Positions 52,874 to 62,524 of a DNA stretch of 64,000 nucleotides are shown in pieces. A model generated the notes under the pieces. The model worked only from the letters and a program-made list of their open reading frames with translations. It was not told the origin of the DNA and made no database searches. How positions within the stretch are numbered: the stretch's first letter is position 1; each line of letters opens with the position of its first letter. A program made the translations under genes and the position numbers. The stretch is from Gordonia sp. PDNC005. Its GTDB lineage: Bacteria > Actinomycetota > Actinomycetes > Mycobacteriales > Mycobacteriaceae. The stretch covers positions 1,178,001 to 1,242,000 of the forward strand of contig NZ_CP070351.1 of NCBI RefSeq assembly GCF_016919385.1. The letters are read 5' to 3'.

Positions 52874-53965
52874 GTGACCGAGACCGAACCCGACAGCCCG
52901 GACGATCTGAACGCCGCGACTGTTCGTTCCACAGCCCGCGCGGTGCGGTCGATCGGAGCGCTCAGCTGGTCGATCATCGGTGTGGTCGTCCTACTGATCC
53001 TGGCGGCCGCCGCGATCAGCGCGATCAGCGGAATCGTGGTTCCGCTCATCATCGCGACGATCCTCGGGATCGTGCTGGAACCGGGTGCGGCGTTGCTGCG
53101 CCGACATCGGGTCCCGCCGGTCGTCGCGACACTCCTGGTGATGCTCGCCGCCGTGGTGGTGGGCGGAGCTCTGGCCACCCTCGTAGTTTTCGGCATCGTC
53201 GATCAGTGGTCGCAGATCTACGACCAGCTGATGGTCGGGTGGAACACGCTGCTGGAATGGTTGCGCGATCACGACCTCGACACCGCGGCCGCAGAGCACC
53301 TCCGAACAGCGGTCGCCGACTACGCGCCTCAACTCGGCCAAGGTGTCCTCGGCGTCGTGACCAGCACGTTCTACGGTCTGCTATCGGTGATTCTCGGGAC
53401 GTTCTTCTCGTTGTTCTTCTTGTTCTTCGTGCTGCGCGACGGCTACCGGTTTCCGGCGTGGGTCTCGCGGGCCGGACTCGATCCTGTCGAGGTGTCGGCC
53501 GTCGCGGACCTCTCGCGTCAATCGGTGCGAGGCTACTTCTCGGGAACTGCCAAGACCGCTGTGATCACGGCGCCGATCTTCATGATCCCGATGCTGATCC
53601 TCGGCGTCCCGCTGCCGATCCCGATCTTCATCCTGTACTTCTTCCTGTCGTTCCTGCCGTACGTGGGCGCTTGGCTCACAGGCGCGGTCGTCGTACTGAT
53701 CGCGCTCGGGTCCGGTGGAACAACGGCGGCTCTGATCATGTTGGTGACGTTCATCGTGTCGAACGGATCCGTGCAAAGCGCGGTCAGTTCGTGGGCACTC
53801 GGTTCGTCGCTCAAGATCCACCCGGTGCTGGTCTTGCTGTCGACGATCATCGGGGGAGCGATCGCGGGAATGATCGGCATGGTCCTCGGTCCGCCCGTCG
53901 TGGCGGCGACGGTCAAATCCGTCTCCGAGGTTCGTCGACTTCGCGCCGCGTCCACATCGACGTGA
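52874..53965 (+). CDS. AI-2E family transporter
   Basis: A 363-aa membrane protein of the AI-2E (TqsA/YdiK, formerly UPF0118) family with about eight helices: two at about 35-75, then IVDQWSQIYDQLMVGWNTLL as the periplasmic helical part, GVLGVVTSTFYGLLSVILGT, and the C-terminal LPIPIFILYFFLSFLPYVGAWLTG and VLVLLSTIIGGAIAGMIGMVLGPP. Members act in export of small molecules or as Na+/H+ antiporters; the name does not imply quorum sensing here. GTG 52874 is the start. Confidence 0.85.
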   Translation: MTETEPDSPDDLNAATVRSTARAVRSIGALSWSIIGVVVLLILAAAAISAISGIVVPLIIATILGIVLEPGAALLRRHRVPPVVATLLVMLAAVVVGGALATLVVFGIVDQWSQIYDQLMVGWNTLLEWLRDHDLDTAAAEHLRTAVADYAPQLGQGVLGVVTSTFYGLLSVILGTFFSLFFLFFVLRDGYRFPAWVSRAGLDPVEVSAVADLSRQSVRGYFSGTAKTAVITAPIFMIPMLILGVPLPIPIFILYFFLSFLPYVGAWLTGAVVVLIALGSGGTTAALIMLVTFIVSNGSVQSAVSSWALGSSLKIHPVLVLLSTIIGGAIAGMIGMVLGPPVVAATVKSVSEVRRLRAASTST

Positions 53966-54075
53966 CGAGCGCTTTCACGAAGTCCCTCGTCAATCGTCGT
54001 CACATGTCTGCTCCAGTGTGTCTTCACGACGAACGTCGAGGCTGTTGAGACTGTCGGCCCGTGCACGTTGCAATA

Positions 54076-54093
54076 TGCAGGTATTTACCTGCA
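54076..54093 (+). promoter_or_regulatory. 18-bp palindrome, probable ArsR-type operator
   Basis: TGCAGGTATTTACCTGCA has two perfect 8-bp arms (TGCAGGTA/TACCTGCA) around TT. It ends 10 bases before the start of the ArsR-SRPBCC gene, in the position where self-repression would occur. The length is typical of ArsR/SmtB sites. Confidence 0.65.
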
Positions 54094-54103
54094 TGATTGA
54101 GGA

Positions 54104-54892
54104 GTGGATGCGGACCTCGTTTTCAAAGCGCTTGCGGACTCCGGCCGTCGTCGGCTGCTCGACATGCTTCATGAGCGGTCCGGATTGACGCTGGGGGAGT
54201 TGTGCGACGGTCTCGACATGCGTCGGCAGTCGGTGAGTCAACACCTTGCGCTCCTTGAAGAGGCGGCCCTGGTGTCATCGATCCGCGACGGGCGGCGGAA
54301 GCTGCACTACCTGAACGCCGTGCCCATCCACGAGATCCAGCAGCGCTGGATCTGGAAGTTCGAAGAACCGACGCTGGCGGTCCTCGCCTCCGTCAAGCGA
54401 CACGCAGAGGAGAGTTTCATGACCACGGAGCAAACAGGTTCAGTGCCGGACTACGTCTACACCACGTACATTCGGGCGACCCCGGAACAGGTCTGGGACG
54501 CGCTCACTGACCCGGAGATCACGGCTCGATACTGGGGCCACGCGCAGACGTCGGACTGGAAGGTGGGCAGCCGCGTCGACCATGTTCGGATCGACGGTTC
54601 CGGCACCGTCGACGTGTCGGGTCGCGTGATCGAGACCGCTCGGCCGACGCGGCTGGTGTTCGGTTTCGGCGATCCCGCTATCGCGGACGATCCCGACGCC
54701 GAGATCAGCGTCGTCGCGTTCGACATCGAGCAGGGACGCGACATCGTCAAACTCACGGTCACACACACCAACCTGCAGAGTGCGAACGACCTTCGAGACA
54801 TCAGCCAGGGATGGCCCGCAGTACTCGCGAACCTCAAAACGCTGCTGGAGACCGGCGACGTCCTCCCGCAGGAGCCGTGGACGCTTGAGTGA
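54104..54892 (+). CDS. ArsR-family regulator fused to an SRPBCC (AHSA1-like) domain
   Basis: A 262-aa fusion. Residues 1-95 are an ArsR winged helix (VFKALADSGRRRLLDMLHER, GLDMRRQSVSQHLALLEEAALV, RRKLHYLNAVP) without the metal-binding cysteines of ArsR/SmtB sensors. Residues about 115-255 are an AHSA1/START-like hydrophobic-ligand pocket (YTTYIRATPEQVWDALTDPE, YWGHAQTSDWKVGSRVDH, ISQGWPAVLANLKTLLETG). ArsR and AHSA1 genes are often neighbours; here they are one polypeptide, so the pocket could sense a hydrophobic ligand and control DNA binding. GTG 54104 starts directly after the palindrome, with little room for a ribosome site, so the message may be nearly leaderless. Confidence 0.85.
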   Translation: MDADLVFKALADSGRRRLLDMLHERSGLTLGELCDGLDMRRQSVSQHLALLEEAALVSSIRDGRRKLHYLNAVPIHEIQQRWIWKFEEPTLAVLASVKRHAEESFMTTEQTGSVPDYVYTTYIRATPEQVWDALTDPEITARYWGHAQTSDWKVGSRVDHVRIDGSGTVDVSGRVIETARPTRLVFGFGDPAIADDPDAEISVVAFDIEQGRDIVKLTVTHTNLQSANDLRDISQGWPAVLANLKTLLETGDVLPQEPWTLE

Positions 54893-54920
54893 GCGGCGCT
54901 GAGCGCACACCGTCAACGAA

Positions 54921-54955
54921 AGAACGCCCGACCGGATATTCCGGTCGGGCGTTCT
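54921..54955 (+). terminator. 15-bp hairpin terminator
   Basis: AGAACGCCCGACCGG pairs perfectly with CCGGTCGGGCGTTCT around ATATT, 28 bases after the ArsR-SRPBCC stop and 7 bases before the tRNA-His 3' end on the other strand. It probably serves both. Confidence 0.8.
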
Positions 54956-54961
54956 CGTCGG

Positions 54962-55035
54962 GGTGGCTGACGGGACTCGAACCCGCGACAGCCAGGATCA
55001 CAACCTGGTGCTCTACCAACTGAACTACAGCCACC
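54962..55035 (-). tRNA. tRNA-His (GTG)
   Basis: On the minus strand the cloverleaf begins with the extra G-1 typical of tRNA-His (GGTGGCTG…) opposite C73. The anticodon stem CCAGG/CCTGG closes TTGTGAT with anticodon GTG. The T arm contains GGGTTCGAGTCCC. CCA is not encoded. It lies upstream of no gene on its strand except the hairpin, and orn is 110 bases away. Confidence 0.95.
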
Positions 55036-55145
55036 ATCGGCACGGATTCCCAGCGTTCACACACTGTTGGCCGAGCCAGGGTCATACTCTAGCTGGTTTC
55101 CACCGATCATGGCCAATCGGTTTCTGACCAGCGTGTTTTCGTGCG

Positions 55146-55745
55146 TCAGGCGGGGCCGAGGTCGCTGACGATCTTCTCGAGCGTCTTCGAGTCGGGACCG
55201 GGAGCGGGCACGAACGCCGCCGCACGGTAGTACCGCAGCTCCAGAATCGACTCGCGGATGTCTGCGAGCGCACGGTGCGCCAGGCCCTTCGGGGGCTGGC
55301 CGAAGTAGATCGCTGGGAACCAGCGGCGAGTCAGTTCCTTGATCGAGCTCACGTCCACCATCCGGTAGTGGAGGAACGAGTCGAGGCGCGGCATGTCCCG
55401 CGTGATGAAACCGCGGTCGGTCGCGATCGAATTGCCGGCGAGCGGAACGGTGCCGGTCGCGCTCACATGCTGACGGAGGTACGCGAGCACCATCTCCTCG
55501 GCCTCGGCGAGGGTGACAGTGGATGCGCGGACCTCTTCGGTGAGGCCCGACTTCGCGTGCATCTCGGTGACGACGTCGGGCATGTTCGCGAGCGCCTCGT
55601 CGTCGGCGTGGATCACCACGTCGACACCTTCCCCGAGGATATTCAAGTCGCTATCGGTGACGAGGGCGGCGATCTCGATGAGCTTGTCCGAGCCCAGATC
55701 GAGGCCGGTCATTTCACAGTCGATCCATACGAGTTTGTCTTGCAC
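55146..55745 (-). CDS. orn: Oligoribonuclease
   Basis: A 199-aa DEDDh 3'-5' exonuclease that degrades 2-5-nt RNAs, including pGpG from c-di-GMP turnover. Exo I reads [20 protein letters not shown] (Asp9, Glu11), Exo II is [16 protein letters not shown], and Exo III is [14 protein letters not shown] with the catalytic His and Asp. GTG start at 55745. In M. tuberculosis orn (Rv2511) is likewise near the tRNA-His gene, with an Rv2509-type SDR close by. Confidence 0.96.
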   Translation of the reverse strand: MQDKLVWIDCEMTGLDLGSDKLIEIAALVTDSDLNILGEGVDVVIHADDEALANMPDVVTEMHAKSGLTEEVRASTVTLAEAEEMVLAYLRQHVSATGTVPLAGNSIATDRGFITRDMPRLDSFLHYRMVDVSSIKELTRRWFPAIYFGQPPKGLAHRALADIRESILELRYYRAAAFVPAPGPDSKTLEKIVSDLGPA

Positions 55746-55769
55746 GGTGTCGACTGTAGTCGTCGAAGG

Positions 55770-56576
55770 CTAGTCGCCCTCGCCGAGCTTGCCGTAGAAG
55801 CCGCCGACGATCGGCGCGACGATCGCCCGCGGGGAGTACCCGCCCGCCACCGACATCGCCTTCGACAGCGTGCCGGGAACGACGCGCATCTTGTTCCGTG
55901 CGAGGGCGTCCAAGCTCATCTCGGCGACCTTCTCCGAGGAATGCCAGAGGAAGTCGGGGACCATCTTGTCGACGATCGACTGGTCCTCCGGAGCGGGCGT
56001 CTGGGTGCGGACCGGGCCGGGCGCCAGGAGTGTCACGTGCACACCCGTGCCCCTGAGCTCACCGCGCAGCGATTCGCTGAACGTGTTGACGAACGCCTTG
56101 GTCGCCGCGTAGGTGGCGTTGTTCGGGATCGGCATGTTGCCCGCGGCGGAACCGACCATGAGGATGCCGCCGGTGTTCCGTTCGATCATCTGCGGCAGGA
56201 CGGCCAGCGTCAGGTCGTGGACGGCGACGGCGTTCAGCCGGACCTGGGCGCGTTCGTATGCGGCGTCGAGTTCGGCGATCGGACCGAACGTCGCGATTCC
56301 CGCGTTGTTGCACAGCACCGAGATCTGGCGACCCGCGAGTTCGTCGCATAGCACGCCGACGGCCTCCAGATCTGAGAGATCCACGGCGCGCACCTCGGCC
56401 TCCACTGCGAAACGCGAACGCAGTTCGGTGGCCAGCTCTTCGAGTATCTCGCCGCGGCGGGCCACCAGGATCACCGAGTGACCGCGGGCGGCGAGGGCCC
56501 TGGCGAGCGCCATGCCGATTCCGGACGAAGCGCCGGTGACGACAGCGCGGGCGGAGGCAGAAGGAGGTACTGGCAT
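55770..56576 (-). CDS. Short-chain dehydrogenase (Rv2509-like)
   Basis: A 268-aa classical SDR. AVVTGASSGIGMALARALAA is the NADP(H) Rossmann motif, LCNNAGIATFG the NNAG, and YAATKAFVNTFSESL the Tyr-x-x-x-Lys with the catalytic Ser in GSAAGN upstream. Rv2509 and its relatives are linked to reduction of mycolate-type or other envelope lipids in corynebacteria and mycobacteria; that role is plausible here by synteny beside orn. ATG 56576 is preferred; a TTG 24 bases upstream, inside the dispersed palindrome, is the only other candidate. There is no strong ribosome site. Confidence 0.86.
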   Translation of the reverse strand: MPVPPSASARAVVTGASSGIGMALARALAARGHSVILVARRGEILEELATELRSRFAVEAEVRAVDLSDLEAVGVLCDELAGRQISVLCNNAGIATFGPIAELDAAYERAQVRLNAVAVHDLTLAVLPQMIERNTGGILMVGSAAGNMPIPNNATYAATKAFVNTFSESLRGELRGTGVHVTLLAPGPVRTQTPAPEDQSIVDKMVPDFLWHSSEKVAEMSLDALARNKMRVVPGTLSKAMSVAGGYSPRAIVAPIVGGFYGKLGEGD

Positions 56577-56592
56577 GGGTTGATCGTATCTG

Positions 56593-56667
56593 TCGTCCAA
56601 CCATTACCGCTCAGGTGCAGTAGGCCTCTGACGGGGCCTGCTGCGCCTGAGCGGTGATCGTTCGACA
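56593..56667. repeat. Dispersed imperfect palindrome, copy 2
   Basis: The left arm (56593-56615) is identical to copy 1's left arm at 34185-34207 except for two adjacent bases. The right arm (56646-56667) pairs with it with a few mismatches and a G-U. The centre contains an extra CAGTAGGCC/GGCCTGCTG stem. It lies between the fadH 3' end and the SDR start. Confidence 0.72.
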
Positions 56668-56678
56668 GCGTTGTCAGA

Positions 56679-59341
<2,663 letters not shown>

Positions 59342-59370
59342 GCGACGACGCTAGCAGTGCAACTGCGCGG

Positions 59371-59394
59371 TATGCAACAGAATGTTATGCAACA
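59371..59394. promoter_or_regulatory. Direct repeat in the PadR/SMP-30 divergent promoter
   Basis: TATGCAACA occurs at 59371-59379 and again at 59386-59394. Each is followed by a TGTT that forms an AACA-N1/3-TGTT dyad. The AT-rich stretch begins 30 bases upstream of the PadR ATG, so it is a likely site for the PadR protein. Confidence 0.45.
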
Positions 59395-59444
59395 ATGTTC
59401 ATAATGGAGAGCGGTTGACCACAATCCCTGCTAAGAAAGGTGCC

Positions 59445-60362
59445 GTGAGCACTTTCCGACGCATCGACCTCCCCGGATCCGCGCCCGAAGACGTCGCAGT
59501 GCTGCCGGACGGCCGCATCGGCACGGGACTCTCCGACGGGAGACTGCTCGCCGTCGACCCGGAGTCCGGAACTGTGGAGGTGATCGCCGACACCGCGGGA
59601 CGTCTACTCGGGCTCGACGTCCGGCCTGACGGTTCGATCGTCCTCTGTGACCACGACCGCGGGCTGCTCCTCATCGATGCAGGCAAACAGCGTGCGGAGG
59701 TCCTCGTGGACACCGTTGACGGCCGCCCGCTGCACTTCGCGAGCAACGCTGTCACCGCGTCGGACGGTTCGGTGTACTTCTCATCGTCCAGTCAACGCTT
59801 CACGATCGATCGATGGCGGGCGGACCTCATCGAACACTCGGGCACCGGACGGCTGATGCGTCGTGATCCCGACGGAACAGTCGACGTCTTGCGCGGCGGC
59901 CTGCAGTTCGCCAACGGTGTTGTGCTGTCGCCTGACGAGACGTTTGTGCTGGTGGCCGAAACCGGTGCGGCTCGGATCTCTCGTCTGTGGCTCACCGGCG
60001 CGCGCGCAGGGGACTGGGATGTGTTCGCCGACGATCTGCCCGGCTATCCGGACAACATGTCGGTCGGCAGTGACGGACGAGTGTGGGTGGCCCTGGCATC
60101 ACCGCGCAACAGCGTCCTCGAAGCGCTCTTCAAGCTGCCGCTGAGGGCCAGGAAGGTACTCGCGCGAGCCCCCGAACGTGTGGGGCCTGCGCCTGACGAG
60201 ACCCTGTGGGCCCTCGGCCTCACCTTCGACGGCGCGGTGGCGCGCGAGGTCAGGCTCGACGACGTCGATTTCTCGTTCGCCACAAGTGTCGTCGAACGCG
60301 ACGGCGTGCTCTACTTCGGCACGATCGCGCACGACGCGCTGGCTGTGGTCGCCCTCGACTGA
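59445..60362 (+). CDS. SMP-30/strictosidine-synthase-like beta-propeller protein
   Basis: A 305-aa six-bladed beta-propeller. Repeated blades carry D-G-x-I/V motifs (EDVAVLPDGRIGTGLSDGRL, LGLDVRPDGSIVLCDHDRGL, FASNAVTASDGSVYFSSSS, FANGVVLSPDETFVLVAET, PGYPDNMSVGSDGRVWVAL). Family members are lactonases (gluconolactonase, paraoxonase-like) or strictosidine-synthase-like; metal ligands such as the Asn in SNAVT and Asp in DNMSVG are present. No signal peptide. GTG 59445 has AGAAAGG upstream; a TTG at 59415 with GGAGAGCGG is a real alternative. It overlaps 264 bases with the convergent ABC exporter gene. Confidence 0.82.
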   Translation: MSTFRRIDLPGSAPEDVAVLPDGRIGTGLSDGRLLAVDPESGTVEVIADTAGRLLGLDVRPDGSIVLCDHDRGLLLIDAGKQRAEVLVDTVDGRPLHFASNAVTASDGSVYFSSSSQRFTIDRWRADLIEHSGTGRLMRRDPDGTVDVLRGGLQFANGVVLSPDETFVLVAETGAARISRLWLTGARAGDWDVFADDLPGYPDNMSVGSDGRVWVALASPRNSVLEALFKLPLRARKVLARAPERVGPAPDETLWALGLTFDGAVAREVRLDDVDFSFATSVVERDGVLYFGTIAHDALAVVALD

Positions 60363-62030
60363 CCAGCACGTCTCCGGTTCGAGGACTCGACCGTCTCGGA
60401 GCGTCGCCACTCGGTCTGCGAGACGCAGAACCCGGGAGTCGTGCGTGATGAGCAGCGTGGTGCGGTTCTCGGTCAGCGCCCGGAGCGGGTCGATCAGGTC
60501 GGCGACCGATTCGTCGTCCAACGCAGATGTCGGTTCGTCCAGCACAAGGATTCGGGTGTCGCGCAGCAGTGCTCGAGCGATGCACAGACGTTGACGCTGT
60601 CCGCCGGACAGCTCGAGTCCACCGTCTGCCAGCACCGTGTCGTAGCCGCCGGGCAGGGCGCGGATGAAGTCGTCGGCGCCCACCGCGACGGCTGCGCTGA
60701 TCACGTCGTCCCGCGACGCGTCGGGTCGCCCGTAGGCGATGTTCTCTGCGATGCTTCCGGGTTTTATCATCGGTGCCTGCGGCAGCACGGTGACGTGGTC
60801 GCGCACGGACCCCGCGGTCGTCGAAGCGAGGTCGATGTCGTCGATGTGCACCGATCCGCCGTCGGGTTCCTCAAGGCGCCCGATGAGCGCAGCCATCGTC
60901 GACTTGCCCGCGCCGCTGGGGCCGACAAGCGCAGTCACCCGACCGGCGGGAAGGGTGAGTTCGGCGTTCCTCAACACCGTTCTGGCGCCGCGCCGCATGA
61001 CGATTCGTCGGAACTCAACCCGACCTTCGTGAATGGTGAGTGTCCGTGCTCCGGGGAGATCCGGTGAGTGGGGTTCCTCGTCGAGCAGCTCTGCGATCCG
61101 GGCCGCGCTGACCCCGGTCGACGCCAGCGACAAGCGGACCTCGGCCAACTCCTGGAACTTGGGATACAGCATCGCGACATAGCCGGTCAGGGCCATCAAC
61201 TGGCCGACGCTCATCGCACCGTGACGAACCTGCCACACGCCGACGATCGCGACGCCCAAGGACACGAGCACCTGGGCGAATCCGAGCATTGCGCCGAAGC
61301 CCGCCTCCACCCGAGTCAGCGCCACCCGTGCCGCCATCCAGTCCCGTCCGCGACGATGCAGTGCGGTCTGCTCGGTGTGCTCCTGGTTGTACGCAACGGT
61401 CACCTCGTGACCGGTCAGCGCCGAGTGCAGAGTGTCGGTGAGGGCGGAGTCGGCGTCACGTTCGCGCCACGTCTCCTGGGTCTGTCGGCGCCCGTACCAG
61501 GCCGACAGCAGCGCGATCGGCGGCACCGCGCACACCGCGACGACGGTGACGACAGTGTTCATCCAGAACGCGGCGATGAGGAGTGCGACCATGTTGACGA
61601 CCGCGATCACACCCGTGAGCAAGCCCGACGCGACGAGGTGCTCAACGGCTTCGAGATCGCTCGAGTGTCGGACCACCAGATCACCGATCCCTCGCCTCCG
61701 GTGAGCGGCCGGTGAGAGCCGTTGGACGTGAGCGAACACGGTGTCCCGCAACGTCAGGACGATCTTCTCCGACTCCTTCGCGGCGATCACCTGGCCGAAG
61801 TAGTCGCCTAGAGATGACGCTGCCGTGATGGCGATCCAGATGCACGCGAGGGGGATCAGCGCGGTTGTCGTATCGGAGTCGAGTGCGCTGTCGACGACGT
61901 CGGAGAGCACAAACACGCCGACAGCGTCGCAACCCGCCGCGACGATGAACAGCAGGGCCGCCGTCGTGAGCAGGCGGCGGTGACCGCGAAGCAGCGGGAC
62001 GAAGCGGGCAAGGGCACGGCGGGCGGTCAT
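60099..62030 (-). CDS. ABC exporter, fused transmembrane and ATPase domains, with long antisense C-terminal extension
   Basis: A 643-aa half-transporter. Six helices lie in about 20-300 and the ATPase in about 330-555: Walker A GPSGAGKST, Q-loop LPQAPMIKPG, signature LSGGQRQR, Walker B ILVLDEPTSALD, H-loop LLITHDSR. A normal exporter would stop soon after LRDGRVLE. Here the frame stays open for about 87 more residues with no recognisable domain, entirely antisense to the SMP-30-like gene, so the original stop has probably been lost or a late frameshift occurred. Upstream, on the same strand, are a strong hairpin and a 43-codon small ORF, suggesting either export of a small peptide or leader-peptide control. 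Confidence 0.88.
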   Translation of the reverse strand: MTARRALARFVPLLRGHRRLLTTAALLFIVAAGCDAVGVFVLSDVVDSALDSDTTTALIPLACIWIAITAASSLGDYFGQVIAAKESEKIVLTLRDTVFAHVQRLSPAAHRRRGIGDLVVRHSSDLEAVEHLVASGLLTGVIAVVNMVALLIAAFWMNTVVTVVAVCAVPPIALLSAWYGRRQTQETWRERDADSALTDTLHSALTGHEVTVAYNQEHTEQTALHRRGRDWMAARVALTRVEAGFGAMLGFAQVLVSLGVAIVGVWQVRHGAMSVGQLMALTGYVAMLYPKFQELAEVRLSLASTGVSAARIAELLDEEPHSPDLPGARTLTIHEGRVEFRRIVMRRGARTVLRNAELTLPAGRVTALVGPSGAGKSTMAALIGRLEEPDGGSVHIDDIDLASTTAGSVRDHVTVLPQAPMIKPGSIAENIAYGRPDASRDDVISAAVAVGADDFIRALPGGYDTVLADGGLELSGGQRQRLCIARALLRDTRILVLDEPTSALDDESVADLIDPLRALTENRTTLLITHDSRVLRLADRVATLRDGRVLEPETCWSVEGDHSQRVVRDRAEVEHAVAFDDTCGEREIDVVEPDLARHRAVEGEAEGPQGLVRRRPHTFGGSREYLPGPQRQLEERFEDAVAR

Positions 62031-62070
62031 TCGGTGGGCTCTCTCTATCGGACTGGGTGCAGAAGCGCCG

Positions 62071-62102
62071 CGTGCGCCGGACCCGAGGGGGTCCGGCGCA
62101 CG
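62071..62102 (-). terminator. Strong hairpin between small ORF and ABC exporter (terminator or attenuator)
   Basis: CGTGCGCCGGACCC pairs perfectly with GGGTCCGGCGCACG around a 4-nt loop. It lies 20 bases after the small ORF's stop and 40 bases before the exporter's ATG, all on the minus strand. As there is no stop-run of T it could be a terminator of the small transcript or an attenuator read through under some condition. Confidence 0.6.
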
Positions 62103-62122
62103 CAGGGTTCAGACGGTGGTTG

Positions 62123-62254
62123 TCAGCGCCAGATCCAGGTCCAGCGGTGATTGCGGCGGTCCCACTGACGCGTCCGACGGCGGCGCGTCGGCTGCTGCTG
62201 GTTCTGGCGGTGCGGCTGCTGGGCGCCGGGGCGGGGTGCGGTGGTGTTCGACAT
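62123..62254 (-). CDS. Small Trp/Arg-rich ORF upstream of ABC exporter (leader peptide or peptide precursor candidate)
   Basis: A 43-codon ORF. The N-terminal half is polar, rich in Gln, Pro and Thr (SNTTAPRPGAQQP). The middle is basic (TRRRRTRQ), and the end is HRWTWIWR, giving four Trp and about eleven Arg in 43 residues. The ATG at 62254 has an excellent ribosome site, AAGGAG, 8-9 bases upstream, which the rest of this intergenic region lacks. It is followed by a strong hairpin and then the exporter gene. No modification enzyme is visible nearby. It resembles nothing I can name. Either a translated leader that stalls ribosomes at Trp/Arg codons or a precursor of an exported basic peptide would fit. 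Confidence 0.6.
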   Translation of the reverse strand: MSNTTAPRPGAQQPHRQNQQQPTRRRRTRQWDRRNHRWTWIWR

Positions 62255-62524
62255 GTGGTGTTCTCCTTGATCGCAGATCGATTCTTGTTCTCTTCGGGCG
62301 CCTCTGGTGTGCGCCACGTGATTCAAGGTAGGAATCGTTCCTGGCAGCATTCGGGTGCACGGCCTGCCAGTTTCCTGGCCGCGATCTCACACATGCGGCG
62401 CTTCGGCTGCGAGGTGTTCATTACGTACCGGTGATCGGCACCGCCGTCGAATGCAACATGGCGTCCCTAGTTTCAAAGGCGACAGTCGACGACCAAGCCG
62501 TCGGCTCGGAACGAGGAGGCAGAC

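Noticed and set aside
62057..62434. A 125-codon plus-strand frame across the small ORF region
   Set aside because: No ribosome site, Gly/Arg/Ala-rich composition, and it is opposite the better supported 43-codon ORF and the hairpin.
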